Positions 30,976-40,828 are shown, counted from the stretch's first letter. The stretch is 64,000 nucleotides of DNA from Ramlibacter pinisoli (GCF_009758015.1 NZ_WSEL01000009.1:1599501-1663500); one strand, 5' to 3'. Translations and numbers: made by a program. Notes: generated by a model not told the origin, from the sequence alone.

Positions 30976-32163
30976 ATGCAAGGCAGCATCGAGAAGCGCG
31001 CCTGGTGGGTCTTCGCAGCGGTTCTGCTGGCCGCGGCGGCAGCGGCCGCGGCTTGGTACGTCGGCCTGCCGGGCAGCTACGCGACCTATGAACTGCGTAC
31101 CCAGGACCCGGTTTCGGGGCTGATCGAAGGCTCGCCGGTCGAGTTCCACGGGGTCGAGGTGGGATCCGTCCACGAGGTGCGGCTGCTCGACGCGCGGACC
31201 GTGCAGGTGCTGCTGCACGTCAGGCGCGAGGCGCCGGTCACCAAGGCGACCGTGGCCACCATCTCGGGGCGCGGGCTGGCCACGCGCGGCTTCACCGGCT
31301 ACGTGTACGTGAGCCTGGAGGACAAGCCGGGGGGCGGGGCCGCCCTGGTGCGCCAGCCGGGCGAGTCCTACACCCGCATCCCGACGGCGCCGGTCGAGTC
31401 GGTCACGCTGGACACCTCGATCCACCAGTTGAACGAGAGCGTGCGCGGCGTCACGGCGATGCTCCAGGACACGCTGGACGCCGACACCATCCGGGCACTC
31501 AAGTCGACCGTCGCCAACCTCCAGCAGGTCAGCACCACCCTGGCCGCCGACCAGGCCAGGCTGCGTTCGACCCTCGCCAACATGGAACGCGCGTCGGCCC
31601 AGCTGCCGCCCCTGCTGCAGGCCGGCGGCGAGGTGGCGCGCGGGCTGCGCGACGGCGTACTGCCGCACGCAGAGAACACGCTGGCGCGCATCGACGGCGT
31701 GGCGCAGTCGGCGGCCGGCACCCTGCAGCAGGTCGATGCGGCCGGCAAGGCGCTGGCGCCGATGGCGCAGTCGGGCCAGGCGGCGCTGCGCACGATCGAC
31801 GGGCAGCTCCTGCCCCAGACCCGGCAGATGCTGGCGCGCATGAACGAGCTGCTGAGCAAGCTCGACGACACCGCCGACCGGGTGCGTGACAACCCCTCCG
31901 TGCTCGTCTGGGGCCCCCGCCCGCAGCCGGCCACCACCGGGCCGGAGCGCCCGGAGTCAGGGCAGCATGCGCAGGAGCGTGTCGTCGCGCCGCCGGAAGT
32001 GGTGGTCCAGCGCTGCCCCGGCATGCAGTGCAACCAGGCCGAGCAGGGCATTGGCCAGCCAGCGGTGCAGGACCTCCAGCGCCTCGAACAGGCGCGGCTG
32101 CAGGCCGATCAGGTGCGGAACGTTGAACCAGCCGAACACGGGCACGGGGTAACCGCCCGCTGA
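30976..32163 (+). CDS. MlaD/MCE-domain protein
   Basis: Anchored periplasmic lipid-transport-type protein of 395 residues as read. One N-terminal membrane helix (WWVFAAVLLAAAAAAAAWYVG) is followed by an MCE domain near 38-120 (TQDPVSGLIEGSPVEFHGVEVGSV; GLATRGFTGYVYVSLE) and a long helical, Ala- and Gln-rich region to about 320, as in MlaD- and PqiB-like proteins. The ATG at 30976 has GGGAG 7 bases upstream. The last ~70 residues are encoded opposite the cytochrome b561 gene, an overlap of 207 bases, and look unstructured, so the natural end may be nearer residue 325. No ABC permease or ATPase gene is adjacent. Confidence 0.82.
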   Translation: MQGSIEKRAWWVFAAVLLAAAAAAAAWYVGLPGSYATYELRTQDPVSGLIEGSPVEFHGVEVGSVHEVRLLDARTVQVLLHVRREAPVTKATVATISGRGLATRGFTGYVYVSLEDKPGGGAALVRQPGESYTRIPTAPVESVTLDTSIHQLNESVRGVTAMLQDTLDADTIRALKSTVANLQQVSTTLAADQARLRSTLANMERASAQLPPLLQAGGEVARGLRDGVLPHAENTLARIDGVAQSAAGTLQQVDAAGKALAPMAQSGQAALRTIDGQLLPQTRQMLARMNELLSKLDDTADRVRDNPSVLVWGPRPQPATTGPERPESGQHAQERVVAPPEVVVQRCPGMQCNQAEQGIGQPAVQDLQRLEQARLQADQVRNVEPAEHGHGVTAR

Positions 32164-32508
32164 CGACATCAGCCAGCCCGTCACGGGCAGCAGGACCATC
32201 AGCGCGTACAGGCACAGGTGCATCACGCGCGCCGCGAGTTGCTGCCAGGGGGGCAGCCCGCCCGGCAGCTCGGGCAACGGGTGCAGCGCACGCAGCGCGA
32301 TGCGCACCAGCACCAGGCCGAGCGCCACCATCCCCAGGCCCTTGTGCACCAGGATCAGTGTGATCTTGATCTGGTCGTGCCCGATGTCCGGCAGCGACAC
32401 CATGTACAGCCCCAGCACGACGAGCGACGCCAGCACCAGCGCCATGGCCCAGTGCAGGACCATGGCGAGGATCCCGTAACGCTGCGGACTGCTGGCCCAG
32501 GCGGACAT
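31957..32508 (-). CDS. Cytochrome b561 family protein
   Basis: Di-heme inner-membrane electron carrier of 183 residues, the normal length. Four hydrophobic helices are visible, with heme-ligand histidines in MVLHWAMALVL, LVHKGLGM, VMHLCLYALM and VLHRWLANALLGLVALHAG. The start at 32508 is chosen because the longer frame adds a charged leader with no family match, and AGGATGG precedes this ATG. It oxidises or reduces quinone in related proteins. Its 3' part overlaps the convergent MlaD-type reading frame. Confidence 0.88.
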   Translation of the reverse strand: MSAWASSPQRYGILAMVLHWAMALVLASLVVLGLYMVSLPDIGHDQIKITLILVHKGLGMVALGLVLVRIALRALHPLPELPGGLPPWQQLAARVMHLCLYALMVLLPVTGWLMSSAGGYPVPVFGWFNVPHLIGLQPRLFEALEVLHRWLANALLGLVALHAGAALDHHFRRRDDTLLRMLP

Positions 32509-32670
32509 GGCGCCATCCTGCCGAAAAAGCAGGCGGACCGCCACGGCAGGGGTCTCCCGCTCCAGCCCGCCGGTCACGGGGGCACCGCGCATCGGCGGGG
32601 TCGGCGCCGTCCCACGCCACGCTCATCCTGATCCGACGGACCGGCCGCGCTGGAGTGGTAGAACCGCGGC

Positions 32671-32988
32671 ATGGCGCTTTCCCCCCAATCCATTGCCAAG
32701 GCCGTGCGCAGCAAGGCCTCGCGCGCCCAGCGCAAGGTCCAGGAAGCCGAGCACGAACTGCATGCGGCCAACGCGACCCTGCTCGACGCGCTGCCGCGCC
32801 ACGACGAGCAGGCCATCGAGCACGCGGCACGCCGCACCGCGAAGGCCGAGTCGGCCGTGCACGCGGCGTCCGAGGAACTGGAAGTGGTGAGCCACCTGCT
32901 GAACGACACCACCTCCATGCTGGTGTCCCCGGCCGGCGCGTCCGGCGAGGGCTTGCGGTCCCTAGTCGAGCGGCTGCGCCAGGTCTAG
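32671..32988 (+). CDS. Hypothetical helical protein (105 aa)
   Basis: I do not recognise this protein. It is rich in Ala, Glu and Arg, with heptad-like spacing over most of its length (KAVRSKASRAQRKVQEAEHE; ARRTAKAESAVHAASEELE), so a coiled coil is likely. No signal peptide or membrane segment is seen. The ribosome-binding site is weak. It is followed 3 bases later by another small gene, and the two may be cotranscribed. Confidence 0.55.
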   Translation: MALSPQSIAKAVRSKASRAQRKVQEAEHELHAANATLLDALPRHDEQAIEHAARRTAKAESAVHAASEELEVVSHLLNDTTSMLVSPAGASGEGLRSLVERLRQV

Positions 32989-32991
32989 CCC

Positions 32992-33237
32992 TTGTCCGCC
33001 ACCGAGCCGTCGACGCCGTCGGATTTCGATTCCCTGCGCGGCCGGGAAGAAGACCTGCCGCTGGCCGCCTGGCGGCGCAGCATGCGGCGCCTGGCCGACC
33101 TGAAGGCCCTGCGCGAGAACATCCTGGCCGTGCCCGACGTGGCGGCCCGGCATCCGGAGATGCTGGAGGACCTGGCCCGCCTGATCGCGACCGAGGACGC
33201 GCGCGCCGCCCAGCTGGTCAAGCAGTTGAGCGGCTGA
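32992..33237 (+). CDS. Hypothetical small protein (81 aa, TTG start)
   Basis: I do not recognise this protein. It would start with TTG three bases after the preceding stop. The product is acidic at the N-terminus and helical throughout (LAAWRRSMRRLADLKALREN; HPEMLEDLARLIATEDARAA), resembling a small alpha-helical cytoplasmic protein. Codon use is like its neighbours, with a strong GC third position. Support is the open frame, the coupling to the gene before it and the plausible composition. Confidence 0.45.
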   Translation: MSATEPSTPSDFDSLRGREEDLPLAAWRRSMRRLADLKALRENILAVPDVAARHPEMLEDLARLIATEDARAAQLVKQLSG

Positions 33238-33399
33238 GACCGTCGACCGGCCCCTGTTCGCCTTGCGCCTGCCGCCTGCGCAGGCCATTCTTGGTGGCAC
33301 GACGATTTGCCACGATCGGACAGCCGCAGCACGGCGCCGCGGTGGCGACTGGCGAGGGATCTCCGATCCCCGCCCGCACGACAAGCTGGGGAGCGCGAC

Positions 33400-34275
33400 A
33401 TGACATCGACCACTGCCGGGCTTCCGCCCGTGGGGATCCGCTGGACCGTCGGCGACGTCAGCGATCGCGGCTTCGACGCGCTGCGCCTGTCGATCTGGGG
33501 CGCCTGGCACATCTTCGGGCTGCAGGCCTCGTACGTCGTCTGCGTCCACGCCATTTCGGTCGATGTCGCGCGCACGCGCACCGGCCCCGTCCCTCCCGAG
33601 CTCAGCTGGCACGACGCCACGCGCGACGTCCCGCCGTTCCTGCGCATGGTGCTGGGCAACGGCATGGCCGAGGGTGCCGGCTGGAAGCTCGCGCCGCTGC
33701 GCTACTTCCCCTTCCGGCATGAGCTCTCGCTCGACAACGACTGCATTCTCTGGTCGCTGCCGCCCAGCCTGCAGGACTGGTTAGCCCGGCCGGTCCGGCA
33801 TGCCGGCTGCGTGCTGGCCGAGGACGTGCAGCCCTGCTTCGGGGAGTTCGCTCCCGAATGTCCGCGGCGGGCACTGCACGCCGGGCTGCGCGCCTTGCCG
33901 CCGCGGTTCGACCCGGGGCCGCTGCTGCGCGAGGCCCTGGCGCGCCGCCAGCGCGATGTGTCGACGCCGCTGGCGTTCACCTGCGAACGCGACGAAGAGG
34001 GTTTGCAGGCCGCCGCGCTGTCGCTGGCCGGTCCCTTGCGCGTGGTGCCGCTGGAGGAAGTGACGGTCTGCTCGCCCTTCCCGCCGCACCTGCCGCACCT
34101 GGGCAGTTGCGGCGCGCAGCTCGTGGGCCTCAATGCGAGGTCGATCGACGGGGAGTCCTGCGGCCGGCCGGCCGATGCCTGCATGGCCGAGCACTGGGAG
34201 CGCCATGCAGGCGACCTGAAAGAGCGCACCGGCGCGCCGGCGCGCTTCGAGCTGGCCGGCCTGGCCTCGGTCTGA
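33400..34275 (+). CDS. Uncharacterised protein, possibly nucleotide-sugar transferase-like
   Basis: Soluble protein of 291 residues, family not recognised. The ATG at 33400 has GGGGAG upstream, and the frame before it is Arg-rich non-coding type. The layout is suggestive of a GT-A type glycosyltransferase fold: an N-terminal strand VGIRWTVGDVSDRGFDALRLS, a helix LRYFPFRHELSLDND, and an Asp-x-Asp-like motif (LDNDCILW) near residue 113. It also has many cysteines for a cytoplasmic protein. The glycosyltransferase reading is weak and based on one motif. It converges on the small gene at 34279 with 3 bases between the stops. Confidence 0.55.
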   Translation: MTSTTAGLPPVGIRWTVGDVSDRGFDALRLSIWGAWHIFGLQASYVVCVHAISVDVARTRTGPVPPELSWHDATRDVPPFLRMVLGNGMAEGAGWKLAPLRYFPFRHELSLDNDCILWSLPPSLQDWLARPVRHAGCVLAEDVQPCFGEFAPECPRRALHAGLRALPPRFDPGPLLREALARRQRDVSTPLAFTCERDEEGLQAAALSLAGPLRVVPLEEVTVCSPFPPHLPHLGSCGAQLVGLNARSIDGESCGRPADACMAEHWERHAGDLKERTGAPARFELAGLASV

Positions 34276-34278
34276 CGC

Positions 34279-34584
34279 TCAGGTCTTGGAGCGCGAACGG
34301 ACCGTCGAGAACAGCGGGACGTCGCCGCCGACCGAGCTGGGCATGGTCTTGCTGAAGTCTTCGATGCCCGGCTTGCGGACCTGCTTGGCGGCCGAGTAGA
34401 CGAATTCGATCAGGCGGCTGGCCTCGGCGCGCAACACCGTGGCTTCGGTCTCCCAGGTGAGGAAGGGCAGCGGCGCACTGCCGGCGACATAGGCCATGTA
34501 GGCGCTGACGACCTTTTCCTCGGCCTCCCGCGCGGCCGTGTCCGCCCGGTACCACGCGCGCATGCTGCGCTCGAAATCGTTCAC
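34279..34584 (-). CDS. Hypothetical protein (101 aa, GTG start)
   Basis: I do not recognise this protein. GGGGAG precedes the GTG at 34584 at good spacing, which sets the start; the frame remains open far upstream but only as the shadow of the response-regulator gene. The product is helical and charged (MRAWYRADTAAREAEEKVVS), with a central TWETEATVLRAEASRLIEFVYSAAKQV cut here into helices and a Ser-rich C-terminal tail. No signal or membrane segment is visible. The composition recalls phasin-like helical proteins, but I would not assign that. Confidence 0.55.
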   Translation of the reverse strand: MNDFERSMRAWYRADTAAREAEEKVVSAYMAYVAGSAPLPFLTWETEATVLRAEASRLIEFVYSAAKQVRKPGIEDFSKTMPSSVGGDVPLFSTVRSRSKT

Positions 34585-34744
34585 CTCGATCTCCCCTGTC
34601 GTCTTTTGTACTTGAGTATCCGAACATTCCAGCGGGCACGCCGCGCAAACGCACCGCAACCGATCCCGAGCGCAGCGCCGGATGCCGCGTCGCGCGACAA
34701 ATGTCGCATACCGCAGGCCCGATTGCCACAGGGCCCAGCGCGCC

Positions 34745-35827
34745 TCAGGAGCGCGGCCGGCGAAGTTCGACAGCCGTCCCCTCCGTCTCCGACAGCAGCG
34801 CCGTGCGGCCCGGGTCGCCCAGGTTGGGCGGCAGCTCGCCGGCCACCGCGGCCGTGACCGCCAGCTGCCAGCCCTGGGCGCGCGCCAACGCCTGCAAGGC
34901 CTGCGCGCGCTGGATCGTCGGCCCGGGCACCGGCGCGATGCCTGCATCGCCATGCAGGGGGTCGCGCAGGCGCACCAGCCCCGCCGGCCCGGTGTCCATG
35001 CCGATCGCCAGAGCCGCGCCGCTGGCACCCGTGGTGGCGGCGAGCACGTTGGCGATCGCGGTCTGCAGCCCGAACGCGGAGCGCAGCGGATTGGCCAGGC
35101 TCGAACGGCCCTGGGTGTCCGCGCGGTAGACGGCCAGGATGGCCTGGCCGTGCGGCAGCACGTGCACGGCGCCGAACAGGTACAGCGCGTCGCTGGCGGC
35201 CTGGTGCGCGCGTTGCAGCAACTCCGCGGCGTCCGGACGGCCGGCCGACTCGCGCTCGAGCAGGCTGAACAGGTCGGCCACCAGCACCACGGCGTTGTCG
35301 AACACGATCTCCTGGCCGGCCTCGACATCGACCTTCCACTTGGAGTTGAGCTCCTGCAGCAGCTGCGTCTCGTAGCGCGAGGCGAGCTGTTCGCGCTGGT
35401 GCGCCAGTGCCGCGTCCATGTCCTCCATCAGGCTGCCGGCAATGGCCTCGTACTGCGTGCGGCGGCGGCGCAGCAGGGCCTCGGCGGCCTCCACCAGTTC
35501 GCTGGGCCGGAACGGCTTGGGCAGGTAATCGTCGGCGCCCGCATTCATGCCCACCCGCACCTGCGCCCGCTCGGCCAGCGAGGTCAGCAGGATGACGGGG
35601 GTGGTGCAGATGGTCGGTTCCTTGCGGACCGCGGCCACCAGCTGGTAGCCATTCATCCCCGGCATGACCACGTCGCACACGATGAGTTCGGGTGCCTGCT
35701 CGCGGGCCAGCTGCAGGCCTTGCTGGCCGTCGGTCGCCTCGCGCACCGTGTGCCCTGCCTGCGCCAGCACCAGGGCGGCGAACGCACGCTGGTGTGGATC
35801 GTCCTCGATAAGCAGCACGGCGGCCAT
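34745..35827 (-). CDS. Response regulator with degenerate class III cyclase-like output domain
   Basis: The 360-residue product starts with a receiver domain (VLLIEDDPHQRAF; acceptor Asp52 in IVCDVVMPGMNGYQ; Lys in DDYLPKPF). A helical linker covers about 125-170. The C-terminal ~190 residues follow the strand pattern of adenylate/guanylate cyclases: NAVVLVADLFSLLERE where cyclases have a metal-binding FxDI, then GASGAALAIGMDTGPAGLVR and PGPTIQRAQALQALARAQGW, matching the ihtG...vGdtVN.AarLe region. Two metal Asp positions are not conserved, so catalysis is doubtful; it may bind a nucleotide or a partner instead. The start at 35827 is chosen over an ATG 15 codons upstream. It is not next to a kinase. 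Confidence 0.75.
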   Translation of the reverse strand: MAAVLLIEDDPHQRAFAALVLAQAGHTVREATDGQQGLQLAREQAPELIVCDVVMPGMNGYQLVAAVRKEPTICTTPVILLTSLAERAQVRVGMNAGADDYLPKPFRPSELVEAAEALLRRRRTQYEAIAGSLMEDMDAALAHQREQLASRYETQLLQELNSKWKVDVEAGQEIVFDNAVVLVADLFSLLERESAGRPDAAELLQRAHQAASDALYLFGAVHVLPHGQAILAVYRADTQGRSSLANPLRSAFGLQTAIANVLAATTGASGAALAIGMDTGPAGLVRLRDPLHGDAGIAPVPGPTIQRAQALQALARAQGWQLAVTAAVAGELPPNLGDPGRTALLSETEGTAVELRRPRS

Positions 35828-36013
35828 GTGCTTCGATGATACGTTGCACTCCGATGCCGTCAGTTGCAGCACAGATGCGCCGCCCGGGGTTAGGTATTTT
35901 GCTTAGACCGTTCGCCGTGTTTTCCTCATCCGTGGCAGCAACAAACAGACACACTGGTTGCATGTTGTGTGGGTGCAATCCTCGCATGAGGAGCAGTTCG
36001 GAGCAGGCAGTAC
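35828..36013. promoter_or_regulatory. Divergent intergenic region, locally AT-rich
   Basis: The gap between the response regulator and the 115-residue gene includes a stretch of unusually low GC for this genome (about 35888-35990; TAGGTATTTTGC, CAACAAACAGAC). It probably holds the promoters of both genes. I could not identify a specific -35/-10 pair. Confidence 0.4.
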
Positions 36014-36361
36014 ATGGCGCGGGTTGTTGAGAGACTGGCTGGCTGGGCCCGGTCGTCGTGGTCGGTGTTCGCCGAACTGCGCGGCAGCACCTTCGAGGAG
36101 ACCGCGCCCACGCCCGGCACCGAGGAACCGATCTACCGCCTGCGCGAGTGGCCCCGGTTGCCCGCCGCCCTGCGCACGGCCGACGTGTTGCGGCTGCTGT
36201 CGCTCATGAGCAACCGGCCGGTGAACCGCAGCTGGATGCTCCGGCACTCGCCGCTGAAGCCCGATCGCATAGAACGCCTGCTGCGCACCCTGACCGAGCA
36301 GGGGGCGCTGGACATCATCGATCCGTCCTGCTTCCCGGCGCAGGTCCCGGTCGCGCCCTGA
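36014..36361 (+). CDS. Hypothetical protein, possible winged helix (115 aa)
   Basis: I do not recognise the family. The C-terminal 70 residues read like a winged helix-turn-helix: LRTADVLRLLSLMSNRPVN, then RSWMLRHSPLKPDRIERLL as a turn and recognition helix, then RTLTEQGALDIID as a wing. The N-terminal 45 residues are variable and contain two Trp. GGAGCAGG precedes the ATG. It converges on the SapC gene with 3 bases between the stops. A DNA-binding or protein-interaction role is possible; both are inference. Confidence 0.55.
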   Translation: MARVVERLAGWARSSWSVFAELRGSTFEETAPTPGTEEPIYRLREWPRLPAALRTADVLRLLSLMSNRPVNRSWMLRHSPLKPDRIERLLRTLTEQGALDIIDPSCFPAQVPVAP

Positions 36362-36364
36362 GGC

Positions 36365-37117
36365 TCAGGCCGGCTTCGGGGCCGCCTGCACGGCGGCGCC
36401 GCCACGCTGGGCCATGCGGTCGACCAGCCGCTGCAGGTTCGACAACGACAGCAGGTGCATCGACACCAGGTGCAGCTCGCCGGCGCGGAACAGCGACAAC
36501 ACCGTGGCATCGGGCAGCGCCATCAGCTTCTTCTCGTCGACCACCATCAGGCCGGCCACGGTGAAGCTGCGGCCGTCCACCAGGTCGGCGCGGGCGCTCA
36601 TCTCGGTGAGCAGGCCGGCCTCCTCGAGCTTGCTGCAGAACGCCTGCGTGCGCACGTACTCGGCCTGGTAGCGCTGCAGGAACTCGAGCGCGTTCTGCAG
36701 GTACGGCGTGTTGTTTCCCTGGGCGTCGAACAGGGCGTCGCCCTCGCTGGTGTTGACGCCCTCGAAGCCCTCGTCGATGCACACGCCCATCTGCTGGCCC
36801 GGCAATTCCGCCAGCACGAACGGGTAGCGCCGCACGAAGGCCGGCACGTAGGTGGCCTTCCAGCGCTCCTGCTCGTCGATGAACAGGTTCTCGCCGCTGC
36901 GCAGCCCCAGCACCACCACCGGCGCCAGCTTGCCGCCGGACAGCCGCGTGAAGACGATCGCGTACTCCTTGCAGGCTTCGTTGAACTCCACGCCGGCCAG
37001 GTACAGCGAATTGGCCTTGCGCGCGAAGCTGAACCCGCTGGCCGCCCGGATGCGGCGGTCGCGGTGCTTCTCGCGATTGAGCAGCACGGGTTTCTCGTAC
37101 CAGGGCATCTGCGCCAT
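36365..37117 (-). CDS. SapC family protein
   Basis: The 250-residue protein matches the SapC family (named from a Campylobacter S-layer region). Recognisable stretches are MPWYEKPVLLNREKHRD, FNEACKEYAIVFTR, LGLRSGENLFIDEQERW, YVPAFVRRYPFVLAELP and LPDATVLSLFRAGELHLV. There is no signal peptide. Its biochemical function is not established. Of two ATGs at the end of the CNNM/CorC-type gene, the one at 37117 is preferred because AGGAGG lies 7 bases upstream; that ribosome site sits inside the stop region of the upstream gene, so translation is probably coupled. Confidence 0.85.
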   Translation of the reverse strand: MAQMPWYEKPVLLNREKHRDRRIRAASGFSFARKANSLYLAGVEFNEACKEYAIVFTRLSGGKLAPVVVLGLRSGENLFIDEQERWKATYVPAFVRRYPFVLAELPGQQMGVCIDEGFEGVNTSEGDALFDAQGNNTPYLQNALEFLQRYQAEYVRTQAFCSKLEEAGLLTEMSARADLVDGRSFTVAGLMVVDEKKLMALPDATVLSLFRAGELHLVSMHLLSLSNLQRLVDRMAQRGGAAVQAAPKPA

Positions 37118-37119
37118 CG

Positions 37120-38418
37120 TCATTCCTCCTGTGTTTCCATGGCCAGGCGGCTGGCCAGCACCTTGTCGATCCGCCGTCCGTCCAGGTCGACCACCTCGAA
37201 CAACCAGCCACCCGCCTCGATGCGTTCGCCCACGCCGGGCAGATGGCCGGACACTGCCAGCAGCAGGCCGGCGACCGTGTTGTAGCGGCCGCGGTCCTCC
37301 TCGGGCAGGTCGCGGATGTCCAACCGCTCCTTGAGCTCGGCCACCGGCATCAGGCCGTCGAGCAGCCAGCTGCCGTCGTCGCGCGGCGTGGCCCAGGGCT
37401 CGGTCTGCGCCTCGGGCCGCAGCTCGCCGGTGATGGCCTCGAGCATGTCGCGCGGCGTGAGCAGCCCCTGCACCACGCCGTACTCGTCGACCACGAACAC
37501 GACGCGGTGCGACTGGCGGCGGAACTGCTCCAGCAGCTCCATGCCGCTCAGGGTCTCGGGCACGAACGCCGCGGGAATCGCCTGCGCCGCGACCAGGCCC
37601 TCGTGGTCCCGGCCCAGGGCCAGCAGGCGGGCCACGCTCACCACCCCGAGCACGTCGTCGAGCGAGCCGCGGCACACCGGGTACCACGAGTGCGCGCCGC
37701 CCTCGCCGGCCAGGCGCAGGCCGTCGGCCACCGTGGTCGCGGCGTCCAGCCACTCGATGTCCGAGCGCGGCACCATCATCGACGTGAGCGGCCGGTCGTC
37801 CAGGCGGAACACGTTCTGCACCATGCGGTGCTCCTGCGCCTCGATCACGCCGGCGTCGACGCCCTCCTCCAGGCTGTGCGAGATCTCCTCCTGCGTCATG
37901 CCGCGCGACTGTGCGGTGTCGATGCGCATGAGCTTGAGCGTGGCCTGCGTGGTGGCCGACAGCAGCTTGACGAAGGGGCCGGCCGCCTTGGCCAGCCATG
38001 CCATGGGGCGCGACACGAGGCGCGCCACCGGCTCGGGGTAGAGCTGGCCGATGCGCTTGGGCACCAGCTCGCCGAAGATGATGGTGACGAACGTGATGAG
38101 CGCCACCACGATCGCGGTGGCGGCGACGCCCGCCACGCCCTCGGCCACGCCATAGGTCTGGAGCCAGGCCGCCAGCGAGGCGCTGAATGCGGCCTCGCCG
38201 ACGATGCCGTTCAGCACGCCGATCGAGGTGATGCCCACCTGCACGGTGGACAGGAACTGGGTCGGGTGCTCCAGCAGCCGCAGCGCCATGGCGGCACCGC
38301 TGTCACCGTCCTCGGCCATGGCCAGGAGGCGGGCCTTGCGGCTGGAGGCCAGGGCCAACTCGGACATCGCGAACACGCCGTTGAGCAAAGTCAACAGCGC
38401 GATCAACAAAAAATCCAT
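37120..38418 (-). CDS. CNNM/CorC-type membrane protein with CBS domains (hemolysin family)
   Basis: Membrane protein of 432 residues. The N-terminal CNNM (DUF21) domain covers about 1-190 with three to four helices (MDFLLIALLTLLNGVFAMSE; GITSIGVLNGIVGEAAFS; FVTIIFGELVPKRIG). A CBS pair follows (about 205-325; MVPRSDIEWLDA, GLLTPRDMLEAITGE), then a CorC_HlyC domain at the C-terminus (DDGSWLLDGLMPVAELKERL). Relatives affect magnesium or cobalt efflux. The start at 38418 fits the family; the longer frame overlaps apaH. Only 24 bases separate its start from that of the divergent apaH. SapC is coupled downstream. Confidence 0.9.
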   Translation of the reverse strand: MDFLLIALLTLLNGVFAMSELALASSRKARLLAMAEDGDSGAAMALRLLEHPTQFLSTVQVGITSIGVLNGIVGEAAFSASLAAWLQTYGVAEGVAGVAATAIVVALITFVTIIFGELVPKRIGQLYPEPVARLVSRPMAWLAKAAGPFVKLLSATTQATLKLMRIDTAQSRGMTQEEISHSLEEGVDAGVIEAQEHRMVQNVFRLDDRPLTSMMVPRSDIEWLDAATTVADGLRLAGEGGAHSWYPVCRGSLDDVLGVVSVARLLALGRDHEGLVAAQAIPAAFVPETLSGMELLEQFRRQSHRVVFVVDEYGVVQGLLTPRDMLEAITGELRPEAQTEPWATPRDDGSWLLDGLMPVAELKERLDIRDLPEEDRGRYNTVAGLLLAVSGHLPGVGERIEAGGWLFEVVDLDGRRIDKVLASRLAMETQEE

Positions 38419-38442
38419 GGCCCGCGGCGAGAATCCGACACG

Positions 38443-39276
38443 ATGGGACTGTATCTGATCGGGGATGTGCAGGGCTGCGACGAACCGCTGGGCCGCCTGC
38501 TGGATGCCGTGGCGTTCTCGCCCAGCCGCGACCACCTGGTGGTGCTGGGCGACCTCGTCAATCGCGGGCCCGACTCGCGCGGCGTGCTACGGCGGCTGGC
38601 GGCGCTGGACGGGGCGGCCACCTGCCTGCTGGGCAACCACGACCTGAGCCTGCTGGCCGTCGCCCACGGCGTGCGGCGGCCGCGCGCCGACGACACACTG
38701 GACGGGGTGCTGCAGGCGCCCGATCGCGCCGCGCTGCTCGACTGGCTGCGCCGGCAGCCGCTGGCCGTGCATGCGCATGGCCTGCTGATGGTGCATGCCG
38801 GCGTGCTGCCGCAATGGGACCTGGCACAGGTGCTGGCCCTGGCCGGCGAGGTGGAAGCGGTGCTGCGCGGCCCCGGCCTGGGCGCCTTCCTGGCGCAGAT
38901 GTACGGCAACCAGCCGGCGCAGTGGAGCGACACGCTGGCCGGCGCCGATCGCCTGCGGGTGGTGGTCAACGCGCTCACCCGCCTGCGCTTCTGCACCGTC
39001 GAGGGCGAACTGCTGCTGCAGGCGGGCGGCGGGCCCGAGCAGGCGCCGGCCGGCGGCATGCCCTGGTTCGACGTTCCGGGCCGGCGCACCGCGGGCACGC
39101 CGATGGCCTTCGGGCACTGGTCCCAGCTGGGCCTGCTGCTGCGCGACGACGCGATCGGGCTGGACACCGGCTGCGTGTGGGGCGGCTGCCTGAGCGCGCT
39201 GCGCTACGACGCGGCGAGCGGCGCGCGCGAGGTGATCCAGGTGGGCTGCCCGCAGGCGCAGCGCCCGGGCGACTGA
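38443..39276 (+). CDS. apaH: Symmetrical bis(5'-nucleosyl)-tetraphosphatase
   Basis: Hydrolyses Ap4A to two ADP and can remove Np4 caps from RNA; 277 residues. The metallophosphoesterase motifs are GDVQGC, LGDLVNRGPDSRG and GNHDLSL, followed by LMVHAGVLPQWD and GHWSQLGLL, all typical of ApaH. The gene is not with rsmA/pdxA as in enterobacteria. It is divergent from the CNNM/CorC-type gene with a 24-base gap and no obvious ribosome-binding site, so a leaderless or very short 5' region is possible. Its stop is one base from the end of the convergent rhlE gene. Confidence 0.93.
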   Translation: MGLYLIGDVQGCDEPLGRLLDAVAFSPSRDHLVVLGDLVNRGPDSRGVLRRLAALDGAATCLLGNHDLSLLAVAHGVRRPRADDTLDGVLQAPDRAALLDWLRRQPLAVHAHGLLMVHAGVLPQWDLAQVLALAGEVEAVLRGPGLGAFLAQMYGNQPAQWSDTLAGADRLRVVVNALTRLRFCTVEGELLLQAGGGPEQAPAGGMPWFDVPGRRTAGTPMAFGHWSQLGLLLRDDAIGLDTGCVWGGCLSALRYDAASGAREVIQVGCPQAQRPGD

Positions 39277-39277
39277 C

Positions 39278-40735
<1,458 letters not shown>

Positions 40736-40828
40736 GGGAACCCCGGATTGTCGCACCTGGACCGGGGATGCGTCCGGACCGGGGCTGGCGCCCACTTTCC
40801 GGGGCGCCGCAGCGCCCCGCCCACGTGC

